Assembly: GCA_036346375.1 (NCBI GenBank)
Contig: CM070514.1
Span: 15,404,463-15,468,462 of the forward strand
DNA: 64,000 bases
Origin: Guadua angustifolia
Taxonomy: Eukaryota > Streptophyta > Magnoliopsida > Poales > Poaceae
Direction: 5' to 3'
Positions 35,850 through 47,222 of this stretch are shown here, piece by piece. How positions within the stretch are numbered: position 1 is the stretch's first letter; every line of letters starts with the position of its first letter. The position numbers were made by a program, and so were the translations under genes. Under the pieces are notes generated by a model, which worked only from the letters and a program-made list of their open reading frames with translations, did not search any database and was not told the origin of the DNA.

Positions 35850-36261
35850 TTCTGGCCACTGCCTTTGCTGTCTTCTTTTTTTCTTCTTCTGTTGTAAGTA
35901 TGTACATAGACTTTTCGGCCATTATGAATGAAAATACTTTGCTTTTACCTGTTGCCAGTTTTTACCTATTGTCTTGTGTGTGCTTACTCGTGATTGGTTT
36001 GATCCAGTGCTGGGCGACCAGCCCCCAAGCATTTTACACGGACCCTTTGGGCGACTAGGTGGATCAACATTCAGGAGTCTTTTCTGCAATCACACAGAAC
36101 TACTCCAAATACAAGCCAAGGTTAAACCACACTTATTTGGAAATAAACTGGCAAACAAGCACACAAAGCCTAAGTCATTGCCATCGAGTAGGCAGGTAAT
36201 GCATACTAGGTTATCATTTTCCTATCACTATTTAGAGCTTAATCCCTTGTACTTTACTGGG
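35850..36261 (+). other. 3' flank of the antisense gene
   Basis: Contains a pyrimidine tract and AATGAAAAT (about 35926), which could serve as a polyadenylation signal for the antisense gene. No other gene seen. Confidence 0.4.
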
Positions 36262-37110
36262 ACTAGACCAGGGAACTGTGAGGCTAGGGAGCGGGTCGCG
36301 TAGAGGTGGGGCAAATGGTGAGCGGAACTCGGCCGTGAAGCACCACGGTGGGCAGAACATGGCCGCAACGCACCTCGACCACACGTACCTGCTAGACGCC
36401 TGTCCGAGCTCAGCATAGAAGCTGGAAGTCCACGATATTGCCAAGGGACCCTTGCCATCCTTTTGGACTAGACCAGAGAACTGCGGGGCTAGGGAGCAGG
36501 TCACGTAGAGGCGGGGCGAATGGTGAGCGGAACTCAGCCGCGAAGCACCACGGTAGGCGAAACATGGCCGCAGCGCACCTCGCCACATCGCACCTTGGCG
36601 CTGTCCTGTGCTTGGCGAGAAACCGGGGTTTAAAGGGGTTGCCAAGGGGCTATCAGGTTACTGGTACTTATGACAACCAAGTATGGCACAAACCCTATAG
36701 TCCTAAGCAAGTTGAATGGATCAAAATTATAATCAACTGCATACTGAGCATGTGGGATGCCAGGGATCAGCCAGGGAAGAGTGCAACAACCTGCTGGCTG
36801 ACTCGGGGTAAGGCCACAGAAGACTTATAGCATGTCGGAGATCGCTCGCCAGGTTGTCATTTCCCATTGCCATCCGGGACTTATGCCCTTGCCATCTTTA
36901 TGAGACCAAGCCAGAGAACTGTGGGGCAAGGGAGCAGGTCGCTAGAGGCTGGGCAAATGGTGAGTAGAACTTGGCCGCGAAGCACCATGGTGGGCGGAGC
37001 ATAGCCGCAGCGCACCAGGCCACACACACCTGCTAAGAGCCTATTCGAGCCAAGCGCAGGAGCTGGGGGTCCATGTTATGGTCAAGGAGCTGCCAAGATA
37101 TAGGCATGCA
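36262..37110 (+). repeat. Three copies of a ~205-bp repeat in element E
   Basis: Copies start near 36262, 36468 and 36902, each with GACTAGACCAG-GAACTG, then TGGTGAGCGGAACT, GCGAAGCACCACGGT and GGCCGCA-CGCACCTCG. The first two are in tandem, the third is separated by about 230 bp of other sequence. They lie between the convergent ends of integrase and the antisense gene. The minus-strand frame 36232-36645 is only a reading of these repeats. Confidence 0.75.
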
Positions 37111-37131
37111 TGACATTCGTGTAAGGCGAGT

Positions 37132-38364
37132 TCAGGGGTAGAACTTCCACAGTAGTTCTATATTATGGGAGTTCGCTAGCTCCCGACTGTCTTCTGCGGC
37201 TAATCGAACCACCTCGGGCCGTGAGACAGAGACCACCTTGAAGTTGCCTTCCCAGCGGGGAGACAATTTGTCGTGGCCCGATTGCAACGGAATTCGACAT
37301 AGGACGAGGTCGCCTACCGCCAGTGTTCTCTCACAAACCCGAGTGGCATGGTAACGCCGAAGACTTTGCTGGTACCAGGCATCACGAAGTGCCGCCCGAT
37401 CTCGTACTTCCTCCAGGAAGTTGACGTCGTCTTGACGTCGGTCCTCTTGGTCTTCTTCGTTGAAGGCTGCCACGCACGGCGAGCCCAAGGAGAGCTCTAA
37501 GGGCAGTACCGCTTCGGCGCCGTAGACTAGGAAGAACAGAGTCTCCCCAGTCGCATGGCTGGGTGTGGTTCAGAGAGACCACAACACCGTTGGAAGCTCT
37601 TCTACCCAGCGTGTTCCGCGCTTGCGGAGCCTATCGAACTCCCTAGTCTTGAGAACCCTCAGGATCAGCGCGTTGGTGTGCTCAGCTTGTCTGTTGCTTC
37701 GTGGATGGGCCACAGAGGCACAACACACCTTGGTGGCCATCTCTTCGCAGAAGTCCAGGAACACTTCATTGGTGAATTGGGTGCCATTGTCGGTGATGAT
37801 GCGGTTGGCAAGTCCAAAGCGAGTGAAGATTCCACGCATGAACCTAATAGCAGCGGAGGTCATAATGGCGCGCACTGCTTCGGCTTCGACCCATTTGGTG
37901 AACTTGTTGATGGCGACGAACAAGAGGGTGAAGCCTCCTATGGCCCGCGGAAATGGACCCAGGATATCTAGCCCCCAGACCGCGAACGGCCATGAGAGTG
38001 GGATGGTTTGCAAAGATTGGGCTGGAAGGTGGGTCTGCTTGGCGTGGAATTGGCATGCCTCACAACTCCTTACCAGCTCGCAAGCATCCTGGAGGGCAAT
38101 AGGCCAATAGAATCCCTAGCGGTAAGCTTTACTAACCAGTGTCCGACTAGACATATGGCTCCTGCACATGCCCCCATGGATATCATAGAGTAGCTTGCTG
38201 CCTGCTTCTCGAGTGATGCACTTCAGGAGAATTTTATTTCTACTCTGGCGATATAGGTCCCCACCTATCAGAGTATAGCACTTGGCCTTGTGTCCAATTC
38301 TCTTAGCTGAAGCATCATCATCGGGGATCACTTGATCACACAGGAAGGCTAGGATGGGATCCAT
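37132..38364 (-). pseudogene. Element E integrase
   Basis: Minus-strand frames give the whole integrase in order. First is the H2C2-type N-terminus with LIGGDLYRQSRNKILLKCIT...HGGMCRSHMSSRTLV (38364-38116). The catalytic core is in 38013-37570, with AVWGLDILGPFPRA (first Asp), RIITDNGTQF (second Asp) and RSNRQAEHTN (Glu; the family usually has GQVERTN). The C-terminus is in 37488-37132, with LAVGDLVLCRIPLQ...GHDKLSPRWEGNFKV and the end LLWKFYP. Stops and shifts between the three frames disable it. It would insert element cDNA into chromosomes in the nucleus. Confidence 0.9.
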
Positions 38365-39000
38365 CCATTGGCCGCCCGACCAAGTGTGGCGATCACGTGG
38401 TGATCGCCCGGGTACTCCGCCTGGCCGGGCGTTTCCACCAATACCGCCTTGGCGGTGTTACCGTTTCGCCTCCCGGAACCAAGGGATATAGCATCCACGT
38501 CGTCCACCCCGCCAGAGTTGAGGGCCGAGACAGGTGCGTTCACTCCTTGCATAGGACCGGGGGATATGGCAGCCGCATCATCAGCCACAGAGTTGGGGGC
38601 CGAGACAAATGCGTCACCTCCCCTCATGGGATCGAGGGATGTGGCAGTCGCGTCATCGGCCCCGCCTAAGCTGGGAACCAAGACATGTGTGGTGCCTCCC
38701 TGCCTAGAATTGGAGGACGAAACAACCGCACCATTGGCCCCGCCGGAGTTGGGGGTTGCAAAGGACGGTCACGCAAACCTTGTTTCAAAGACTTGGACTG
38801 GAACTGACCCGTCATTGGCCACGCCAGAGACTGGGGTGACAATAGACTGTTAGGCACTATCGTCCCCGCCAAAGACCAGGGAAGCGATAGACGGTCTCGC
38901 GAGACTCCTTTCAAAGGGGCGGACTGGAATAATAGCGCCATCGGCCCCGCCGGAGTTGGGGGCAGCGATGGACGGTTGGGCAAGCCTTTTTTCGAAGACT
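38365..39000 (-). repeat. Repetitive linker between RNase H and integrase in element E
   Basis: About five to six degenerate copies of a roughly 100-bp unit, translated on the minus strand as variants of APNSGGADDATAISLGP. They separate the RNase H end (ADELSQLASS at about 39050) from integrase. Period variation and stops show rapid decay. Confidence 0.65.
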
Positions 39001-40560
39001 CCAACTAGAATAGAAGCCTTTGATGAGGCGAGCTGCGAAAGCTCGTCCGCCAAATGATTGTCATGTTGGGGATATGGATGTACCCCAGCTCATCAAAGTG
39101 GCACTCCATCCTTCTGACTTCCGTCAAATAGGCAACCATCATGGGATCAGAGCACTGGAACTCCTTTCGCACTTGGTTGCAACGAGTAGAGAGTAGCCCT
39201 TGATGTGTAGATGCCGGATGCCGAGCGCGGTAACAGCGTGTAGCCCCGCTAGTAGCCCTTCGTATTCGGCGATGTTGTTGGTCGCCTTGAAGTCCAAGAT
39301 GATCAGGTATTGAAGGATGTCCCAGTCGGGGAGACCAGGACAAATCCAGCCCCCGCGCCCTCGACCCGAAATGAGCCGTCGAAGAACATGGTCCACGGGG
39401 GGAGCGCGGGTGCTCCTTCAGCTTCAAGAATGAAGGGAGTCCACTCGGCGACGAACTCGGCCAACCTTTGACTTTTTATGGCAGTGCGTGGGCGGAACTT
39501 GAGGTAGAACTCACCTAGTTCCACCGACCACATGGCGAAGCGACCTTCGGCTTCTCGATTGTGGAGTATCTCTCGAAGTGGGTAGGCTATGACCACCGCG
39601 ATCTCCCGTCCCTGGAAGTAGTGTCGAAGCTTCTGAGACGCCACCAGAACAGCATAAAGCATCTTCTAGGCTTGCGGATATCTGGTCTCCACATCGAATA
39701 GCACTTTGCTGATGTAGTAGAATGGTGTTTGGATGCCTTCCCTCTCCACCACCAGCACCGCGCTCACTACCACCGGGTAGCCACAATATATAGGAGCAGC
39801 GGCTCATCGGGAGCAGGAGTGACCAATACTGGGGGTGAGGAGAGGTATTTCTTCAGATCCTCGAACGCTTGTTGGGCTTCAGGTGTCCATTTGAAGTGGT
39901 TGGTGGTCTTCAATAACTTGAACATGGGGAGACTTTTTTCTCCCAAGCGGGCGATGAATCGCCCGAGGGACGTCAAGCAACAAGTCAGACACTAGACGTG
40001 CTTGAGTCTGGTCGGTGGCTTCATGTGTTTGATGGCCGCGATATTATCGGGATTGGACTTAATGCCCCGACTGGACACGAGGAATCCCAGCAGTTTCCCA
40101 GAGGGTACGCCAAAGACGCACTTCTCGGGATTGAGCTTCAGGTGATTCTTCCTGAGGTTGGCGAAGGTTTCGCCCAGACTTCAATCAGCCCTTCACTCTT
40201 CTTAGATTTCACCACCAGGTCATCGACGTATACCTCTAGGTTCCGTCTGACCTGTGGTCGAAAGGTGGCATGCATGGCACACTGATAAGTAGAACCGGCA
40301 TTTTTAACCCAAATGGCATTCGAATATAGCAATAAATGCCCATAGGAGTTACAAACACAGTCTTCTCTTCATCTTCTCTTGCCATGCTGATCTTGTGGTA
40401 CTCGGAGTATGCATCCAGAAAGCACAGTAGCTCACACCCCGCCATAGAATCCACGATTAGGTCAATGTGTGGCAAGGGCTACAGATCCTTCCGGCAGGCC
40501 TTGTTGAGGTCAGTGAAGTCGACACACATTCTCCATTTCCCGTTGGATTTCTTGACGAGC
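39001..40560 (-). pseudogene. Element E reverse transcriptase and RNase H
   Basis: RT pieces on the minus strand are VDSMAGCELLCFLDAYSEYH (second catalytic region, Asp present), EDEEKTVFVTPMGIYCYIRM, PFGLK, and the YVDDLVVKSKKS box with both catalytic aspartates (about 40210-40240). The thumb/connection is FIARLGEKSLPMFKLLKTTN and FKWTPEAQQAFEDLKKYL (39976-39767). An RNase H-like part reads WTMFFDGSFRVEGAGAGFVL (about 39350-39410), then FKATNNIAEYEGLLAGLHAV and GIRHLHIKGYSLLV. Frames change at least six times. RT and RNase H would copy element RNA into DNA. Confidence 0.9.
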
Positions 40561-40963
40561 ACGGGGTTGGCAAGCCATTCGGGGTGAATGAGCTCCCCCC
40601 GTCAATCAGCACGCGCCCAAGATGCACATTCCGAACCATGGGCGAGACCACGATCAGAAGGTGCCCTAGGCCGGCGGTGCTCGAAGGGTGGTCGACGCGG
40701 CTGAAGGTGATCGGCTCCTCTGACCATCTCAGCGGCCCAGTCACCCCCGCGCTTGGTACAGCGGCGCAGACTTCCCTCATCAGGAGTTTGTACTTCGTGT
40801 TAGAGGCGTGGGTGGCCGATCCGCCATGGATGTAGGCTACCCTATGCTCTGCTTGTTGGAAAGGCAGTTGGACAGAGTCGTCGCCCTTGTCGTTGTCGTG
40901 CGGAGGGCGGCATTCCCTGAGCCGCTGATCCACCTTCTCGCGCACGACCTGGCAATGATCCAA
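40561..40963 (-). pseudogene. Element E protease fragment fused by deletion to RT
   Basis: A 168-codon frame (40963-40457) has ITFSRVDHPSSTAGLGHLLI and then HLGRVLIDGGSSF, the retropepsin active site with an intact DGGSS. Directly after the active site the sequence jumps to the RT fingers (EWLANPVLVK in another frame), so the rest of the protease and the start of RT, several hundred codons, are deleted. The upstream part is a His/Arg-rich gag tail. Confidence 0.75.
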
Positions 40964-40999
40964 ATCATATGCATTAGTATTGTGGATAGGACAGAAGAC

Positions 41000-42100
41000 C
41001 TTACCCCTGTTTTCCTATCAACGGTAGTCCTGTTGATCGCAGCGATCGTCCTGTCGATCGCGGCAATCGTCCCGCCGATCATGGCGATCGTCTCGCCGTG
41101 GCTTCACGACCCTGTTTCTTCACTCGGTGGCCAAGACTTGACCAGACTCAGCCGCCGAGTGCTTCTTCTTGTTCGTGGAACTGGGACCTGTCGAGGTCTC
41201 GGCCTCGCCTTCGCCACGAGCGTCGTCCGCTCCTGCACCTCCGCCGCCCGAGCGCACTTGTGCGCCAAGGCGAATAGCTCCAACGTGGTGGCAATGTCAC
41301 GGGTGGCCATCTTCTCTCGCATCTTGCGATCTCATACTTCCCTCCAAAAGGTGATGATAACAGATTGGCCAGAGATCTTGGGGATTGTGTTGCGACAGTG
41401 GCTGAATCATCGGATGAATGCGCACAATGACTCCCCCCTCTTCTGCTCAAGGGCATGGAGGTCATCCTCCATGCCCGGCTGGATTAGGAGCCCTGGAAGT
41501 TGGTGACAAACTGGCCACACAACTCCGCCCACGAGTGCACCAACTGCCTTGGGAGGTTCATCAGCCAAGAACGAGTGGAGCCCATCAAGTCTGTTAGGAA
41601 ATAGTTCGCCATAACCTTCTCGAAGCCGCCGATAGGCCGCACCACCGTGGTGTAGATCTACAGGAACTCCTCTAGGTTGGTGGTGCCGTCATAATTCTCG
41701 ATGGTTGCCGGGTGAAACCTTTCTGGCCACACGACACAGCGCAGCCGGTTGGAGAACGCTTGGCACCCCACGCCGTAGGGAGAACCACGCAGCACACCGG
41801 AACCTCGGCCCAAGGGCTACGCCGGGGAGCACGGGACTTGGCTCCTGCAAGACTCAGACGAGAAGGTCTCCTCCTCTGCAGAGAAATCGGGGTCATAGGA
41901 AGAGTTGTCTTCTTCAAGAGCCATCCGCTTGCCGCAATCCTGCTTCTGCGCTTGCGGATGGTGCAACTTGCCGTGCAAGTCACCATCGTGCGTTTGTCGT
42001 CATTACTCCAAATGAACCCTAAGATCTTCACAGGCACACCCCTTACACTCGGGGGACGTGCGAGACAGCTTTGGAGCCGTCGCACTACCCCCGGCGAGAG
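41000..42100 (-). pseudogene. Element E gag
   Basis: Minus-strand capsid pieces in shifting frames: YDGTTNLEEFL, VMANYFLTDLMGSTRSWLMN, HSWAELCGQFVTNFQ, then KMATRDIATTLELFALAHKC with ARAAE, the typical gag tail before the knuckle. Near 41030-41100 there are about three 21-bp direct repeats (CGATCG-rich), translated as an Arg/Asp-rich run. Stops break the frame. Confidence 0.75.
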
Positions 42101-42571
42101 CGGGGCCTATGCCTTGAATGCCCTTCCCCATGCTCCGCCCACCCTAACGTGAGCGTTGCTCGCTCGGGTGGCTTGAAGCTTGGGTGCGCTCTACGCGTAA
42201 CTTCGACTGTGGGATACCAGAGGTACCTAGCCATTCTAATGCCTCCGCATGGAGCTGGGCCGCGTCCATGAGGCAGGCGATGTCCCGCAACCATGGCGCA
42301 GCCGGGGTGTCACCCCAACTCCATTGGCAGGTGCTCCAGGAGGAGGCGGGCCGCATCCGGTATTAGGCCGACGTGGCCTCCTCCATCACTAGTTGTCGTC
42401 GGACCGGCTGTGCTCTTGCAACGGTGGGGTGCCGCCGCCTTCTGCGGAAGGCGTCAGATGGTCCCCCGCCTGATGGGAGCGTGAAGCCTCCATCTTCACA
42501 GCCGGTGCTTGATGATTTGCTGAAAAAAGCAACGGGTGAAACAGCTACTACCACCCCTACCTGGTGTGCCT
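42101..42571 (-). other. Element E leader
   Basis: Sequence between gag and the 5' LTR. Next to the LTR the minus strand reads AGGCACACCAGGTAGGGG, possibly a decayed form of the TGGCGCC-type primer site seen in element A. No gene seen. Confidence 0.4.
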
Positions 42572-43022
42572 TGTCGGCATGTTTGTGCCGGACAATATTG
42601 ATTTGAGTGTATAACTGAGTTTCGGTAGGGGGGTCTTCGCAGCACCACTGTCTGCTCTCTTCTCTACTCTCTTCGCGTGATGAGCAGAACAGGAGACTCA
42701 AGAACGCACGGGAGCACACAAGGAATACATAGGATTTACCCACATTCAGCCCCCAATGCAGGTAACAGCCCTACGTCCTGCCTAAGCTCGTGTTGCTCTA
42801 GTATTCTGCTTGCTCTTTGTTGTGAGTTTCGACTCTCCTTAGTAATCCAATCCTTTGAGTATCGACCGAGCTCCTTGCCTCATGCACACTAGCACCCTTA
42901 TATACTCCCGGGACTAGCTAGGGCAGGCAGAGGGAGTAGTTTTACATTAATTACATTGACTGTGACTTGTCCTATCGCTACTGTCCCTCAGAGCCTCTTT
43001 GTCTATGCCATATCTTGACACC
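42572..43022 (-). repeat. 5' (right) LTR of element E, first part
   Basis: Collinear with 32375-32835. Starts TGTCGGCATG on the plus strand and breaks off at CTTGACACC, where element F begins. The TATA-like stretch on the minus strand lies near 42896-42906. Confidence 0.9.
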
Positions 43023-43788
43023 AAATTGAAGAAGGGAGGATGATGAGGACATCTTCCTATTAATCAAGTGATTCTTCTCAAGCACAACAAGTTTTCGAGT
43101 CCAATTCGAACTCAGAAACAGTACTGACTTTAAAGTGCCATAACTTTTGATTCCGGAGGAGTCTGGAGGCCCATGAGTACACGTTTGAAAGATCTCGGAG
43201 TCTACTTTCTAATGGATCTAGCCTCAATGCCAAATTCATCTTGAAACAACAGGAAATCGCAGAAGAGTGTTGCGGGCCAGAAACTGCGGGTGCTGCGCCA
43301 CCTTTCTTTTGGGCCCAAAGCCCATGTAACGCTAGGGCAACCCCTGGTCGCCCCCATGGGTGCTGCACGCCCTTAGATGCTCCCTAGCCGCCACTTACAT
43401 CTATATATTGTTTGCTACCGCCCGTATTTTTTAGTTTTTGGGTTTTGTTTATTTGATAGTTTAGCCATTGCTACTATTTTGAGTCTTCCAGACGTGCTCA
43501 ACAGCCGCCTAAGAAGCTCCTTGTTTCAGAACCCCACCTTATCAATATTTCATTCATATTCGCAATTTCAGATTGCTTTACCATTGTTCTTGCTTGTTCT
43601 TCTGTTGCATGCGTGAATCGAACCTCGTGTTCAGGTTGATCGTGCTAACGGCAAGATCAATAACCTCTCGAGTTGGTTTAGCGATTGCTAAGGCGCATCG
43701 TCGTCAGACGTTGTAGTCGGATCGTCAAAGTCAATTCCTCCAAATCGGGTTATCGCTCTCATCGAAAGATCGGGACCCAAAGTCACAT
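43023..43788 (+). repeat. 5' LTR region of element F
   Basis: Homologous to the right end of F, with a deletion. Its first about 70 bp match the pol end at about 47735-47820 (GGAGGATGATGAGGACATC), then it jumps to the LTR part at about 48225 (CGAGTCCAATTCGAACTC). It ends GTCACATCG just before the primer site. Confidence 0.75.
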
Positions 43789-43790
43789 CG

Positions 43791-43804
43791 TGGTATCGAG
43801 CGCC
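43791..43804 (+). other. Primer-binding site of element F
   Basis: TGGTATCGAGCGCC directly after the LTR; a variant of the initiator-Met type site TGGTATCAGAGCC. Confidence 0.7.
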
Positions 43805-45589
43805 AAGTTGCTCGGTGAGAGATTCAAGACCTAGATTAGTTTTTGTTTTCTGTCCAAAATTGAAAATCCTCCACAAAATTCAACCTTTAGATTCAATCTG
43901 GTATTTTAGTGAGTTTTGTTAGGTTTTGATCCATTAGAGTCCTTGTTTTAGTTGCTGATCGTTTTTCCTTCGCGTAGCTTTTATTCCAATCTGTCCAGTT
44001 CTTTGTTTTGTTCATAACTTTTGCATACGAGCTCCGATTCAAGTGTTTTTGCACTTTCCTAAAACCTTGGGACAAGCTCCACAAAAACCTAGTTGGGCAC
44101 GAAATCTCATTCTATCTAAAAGGTTGTTTAATCTTGACATCAAATTCGGGAAGCAAGTTGCAATTGCAATCCAGATTGGTTCGGTATTTTGATCATAACT
44201 CTCACATCCGAACTTCGATTGAGAAGTTTTTATACTTTACTGAATCCTTGAAGAGTCCTCTACAAAAACGTTTTTGGGTGTCCTTCGTGATTCGGACTCC
44301 TTCAAACCGAATTTGACTCGGATTCGGATTTGGTCAGATCGGCTGAATTTTGTTGAATCTGTGCACCTTTGTGTTTTGGCCATAACTTCTACATATGAGC
44401 TCCAAATTGTGTGTTTGAATACTTGTTTTAAAGCTTAGAACAGTGGCATCATTTGGTTACATTGTGAGAAAGCTTGATTCGGTCATTTTCAAGCCTTAAT
44501 TGCAGCAACAAACTTATTGCATAGTTCTGCCGAATTTGGGTTTGTTTCTTCAATTTGTGTTCTAGCTTTGTTCCTTTGAGTTGGTTGAGTCCAGTAGCAT
44601 CTACAACCATAAAAGTTCCAAAATATCAGTGTACATACCTTTGGGAACCAATTCATCCTTTGTAATACTTTGATCCCAATTGAGACTAGTAATTTGACAT
44701 TGCTTGGGGCTGCTCCTTTTGATACGTTGCACTATCATAACTCTTGTGATATCAAGTTAGGGATTCCAAAACTTTGCTCATACTAGTGTTGGCCGAAATT
44801 CACTAAAAAAAGAGAGAAAGAAAGAGCCAAAAGGCCAAAAAAAAAAAAAAGAAAAGAAAAGAGAATAGTGGCAAAGACTACAATGATCAAAACCCTAATT
44901 TGTGTTTGTTATTTTCAGATTGTGCAATTGTATTATGCAGTGAGCAATCTTGTGCCCTTGTACCTTTTCTGAAGCAATTAGCTAGCGTCTCTCCATAACT
45001 TATGCAACACGAGTTTTAGTGCTGAAATTATTCTTATTTAGCTCATTCCATTGGTTGCATTAAGTTTAATTATCTTTTTGTGTGTGTTGCCTTGAAATTC
45101 ACTTATATCTTTGAGATCGGCAACTAGGGCTTGTGAATTCTAGTTTGGATCATTACTTATCATTACAATAACTAGAATTATCAGATTGCATAGGAAATTA
45201 ACATAGCCTACCAAGCTCCACATATTCTACCTCGTACGTTTGTTCGGTCCCTTGGCAATCGCTTTGTCCAAACTTGGGAGAACTTTTGATACCGCCAACG
45301 GCCGACAACCCCTCCTGCACAAAGAAGAACTTGTAAGAACTTTGGTTAAAGTTTGAGAGATGAGCGACTTTTCACCTCCTCCTAGTAGTTGATAGGAACA
45401 TTATACCTGTGATTTTGTTTCTTGTCTTCTACTAACCATGTCAGGTTCTCAACATCGTGGCGCTTGGGCCAATAAAGATTCTAGGAGAAGAGATAGTTAG
45501 CACTTCGAGATACTGAGAACGCGACGAGCATAACTTCAACACCACGGAAGGTACAACCGCATAGCACATGTACCAAAAATAAGTTTACC
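43805..45589 (+). other. Element F leader with repeated CATAACTT motif
   Basis: A 1.8-kb untranslated leader. Three diverged copies of CATAACTT-T-CATA-GAGCTCCGATT lie at 44013-44040, 44193-44220 and 44381-44408, spaced by 180 and 188 bp. An A/G-rich tract (44805-44865) follows. No gene seen. Confidence 0.6.
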
Positions 45590-46145
45590 GTACCCATTTT
45601 TAGTGATAAATATGATCCCGAAAGTTATCTTACATGGGAATTAGTCGTCGAACAATCATTTGATAAACATGAAATTCTCGAGCATGATAAGGTTAGGGTT
45701 GTTACTAGTGGATTCTCTGGATTTGCTGCTATTTGGTGGAATGATTATATGAGTAAAAATAAGGACATTCCTAGCACATGGACAAAACTCAAGAAAATTA
45801 CGAGAGCTAGATTTGTCCTTCATATGTTGCCCGTCAATTACTTAAAATGAATTGCAACATCTAAAACAAGGTAGTAAAAGCAGTGGATGAGTACTACCGA
45901 GAATTTCAACATAGATCTTTATGCTCGAGGTTAGAAGAGACCTAAAAGACTCGCATGAATAACTTTTATTTTGGACTAGATTTAGACATTCAGATCATGA
46001 TATCTTGTAAAGAATTCAATTCTTTGTCATGTTTACTTAATCTTTCACGAGAAGCAGAAAGAAAGATACAGAGAAGACAATCAACCAAAATTCAAGCTAA
46101 CACAAAGTTAAATGCTACTCTGTGGCATGCATCGCATCAAACCTG
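45590..46145 (+). pseudogene. Element F gag fragment
   Basis: The capsid motif YDPESYLTWELVVEQSFDKH is followed by HDKVRVVTSGFSGFAAIWWN and DIPSTWTKLKKITRARFVLH, then, after a frameshift, the gag tail MNNFYFGLDLDIQIMISCKE and LSREAERKIQRRQ (45955-46146). The layout, with W-E-V and WW, matches element B's gag. Frameshifts and stops occur near 45850 and 45945. Confidence 0.8.
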
Positions 46146-47222
46146 AATGAGAGCATACACACCGAGAATGTGAAAGAAATACAAGAAAATTTGAGTGAAG
46201 TAGAGGATAGCATATGTGACGATGATTCTACTAACACAATCCAATCTATTTCGGTTAGTTCTTCTGGTTGTTGTTCCATGCGCTATTCAGGTTACTTTTG
46301 AAGAAGGGACGCAACAAGCGTAAATACCAATATGTTATCGGTGAAAGTTTTGATATTTCTACTTCGAGGAGGAAACTAATGACCATGGTACAGATCTGAT
46401 TTTACAGCAAGAAAAGGATCAAATTGGTAAGTATATTCCTACTATACATAACTCTTGTGAACTACCACCTTGTGCCACAATAGTAGAACCATATGACGAA
46501 TTGCATGCTTATAATTTTGCTCGTGTGGTGCTGATTACGCATAAGGAGGTGATAGCTAGAATATCCCTACCAACTGCTTTTGTGCTATATCATGTTGAAT
46601 GAGCTCGTTAGTTTGACTTGTGCTATGGACAAGATTTCTGAAATTTCATCTCTTAAGTCTTTGTCTAGCACCTATGCCTCTGTTTTAAATTTAATTTATT
46701 TGGTGAATATGGCATAGATGGCAAGTTTCTTGTTTACGTAATATGCATAACTTGTGATAAACTTGATGACTTGAAGCGTGCTATTTTGGGCAATTCTAGT
46801 TGTAAGCAACAACTTGTTTCATTTGAGGCTCCATCAAATTTTCCTAATAAGTGTGATACCTATAGTTTGCTGCCACATTGTTGAATTTTAGTACATTAAC
46901 TTGTATTACAAATCAACATGTCGTAGTTGATGCGTGGAAGCCAATTAAAATTGTGTCACCATTATTGGAATGGTTTGATTTTACTTGTTTACAATTTGAT
47001 AACATGAATGAGCCATACTTGATGCGTAACTTGTTGTTTTGCCCACAAAACATGTTATTGAATGCGCTCGCAAAACATGAGTATTCTTTATCAAAGGTCG
47101 GAATAGATATGTGCTTTTACTTATATTTGCAAATCAAGTTGCAAACTAAATCATGCTAATATTGATGTTATATGCTTCACTTATAACCACAAATCGATGG
47201 CGTAATTGCGAGGAAAGGTGCT
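46146..47222 (+). other. Degraded gag/pol of element F
   Basis: Short broken frames such as 46878-47159 contain no clear motif. By position this should be the protease region. RT, RNase H and integrase are not found here. Confidence 0.4.

Noticed and set aside
36232..36645. 137-codon minus-strand frame as a gene of element E
   Set aside because: It is a translation of two tandem ~205-bp repeats downstream of the integrase stop.
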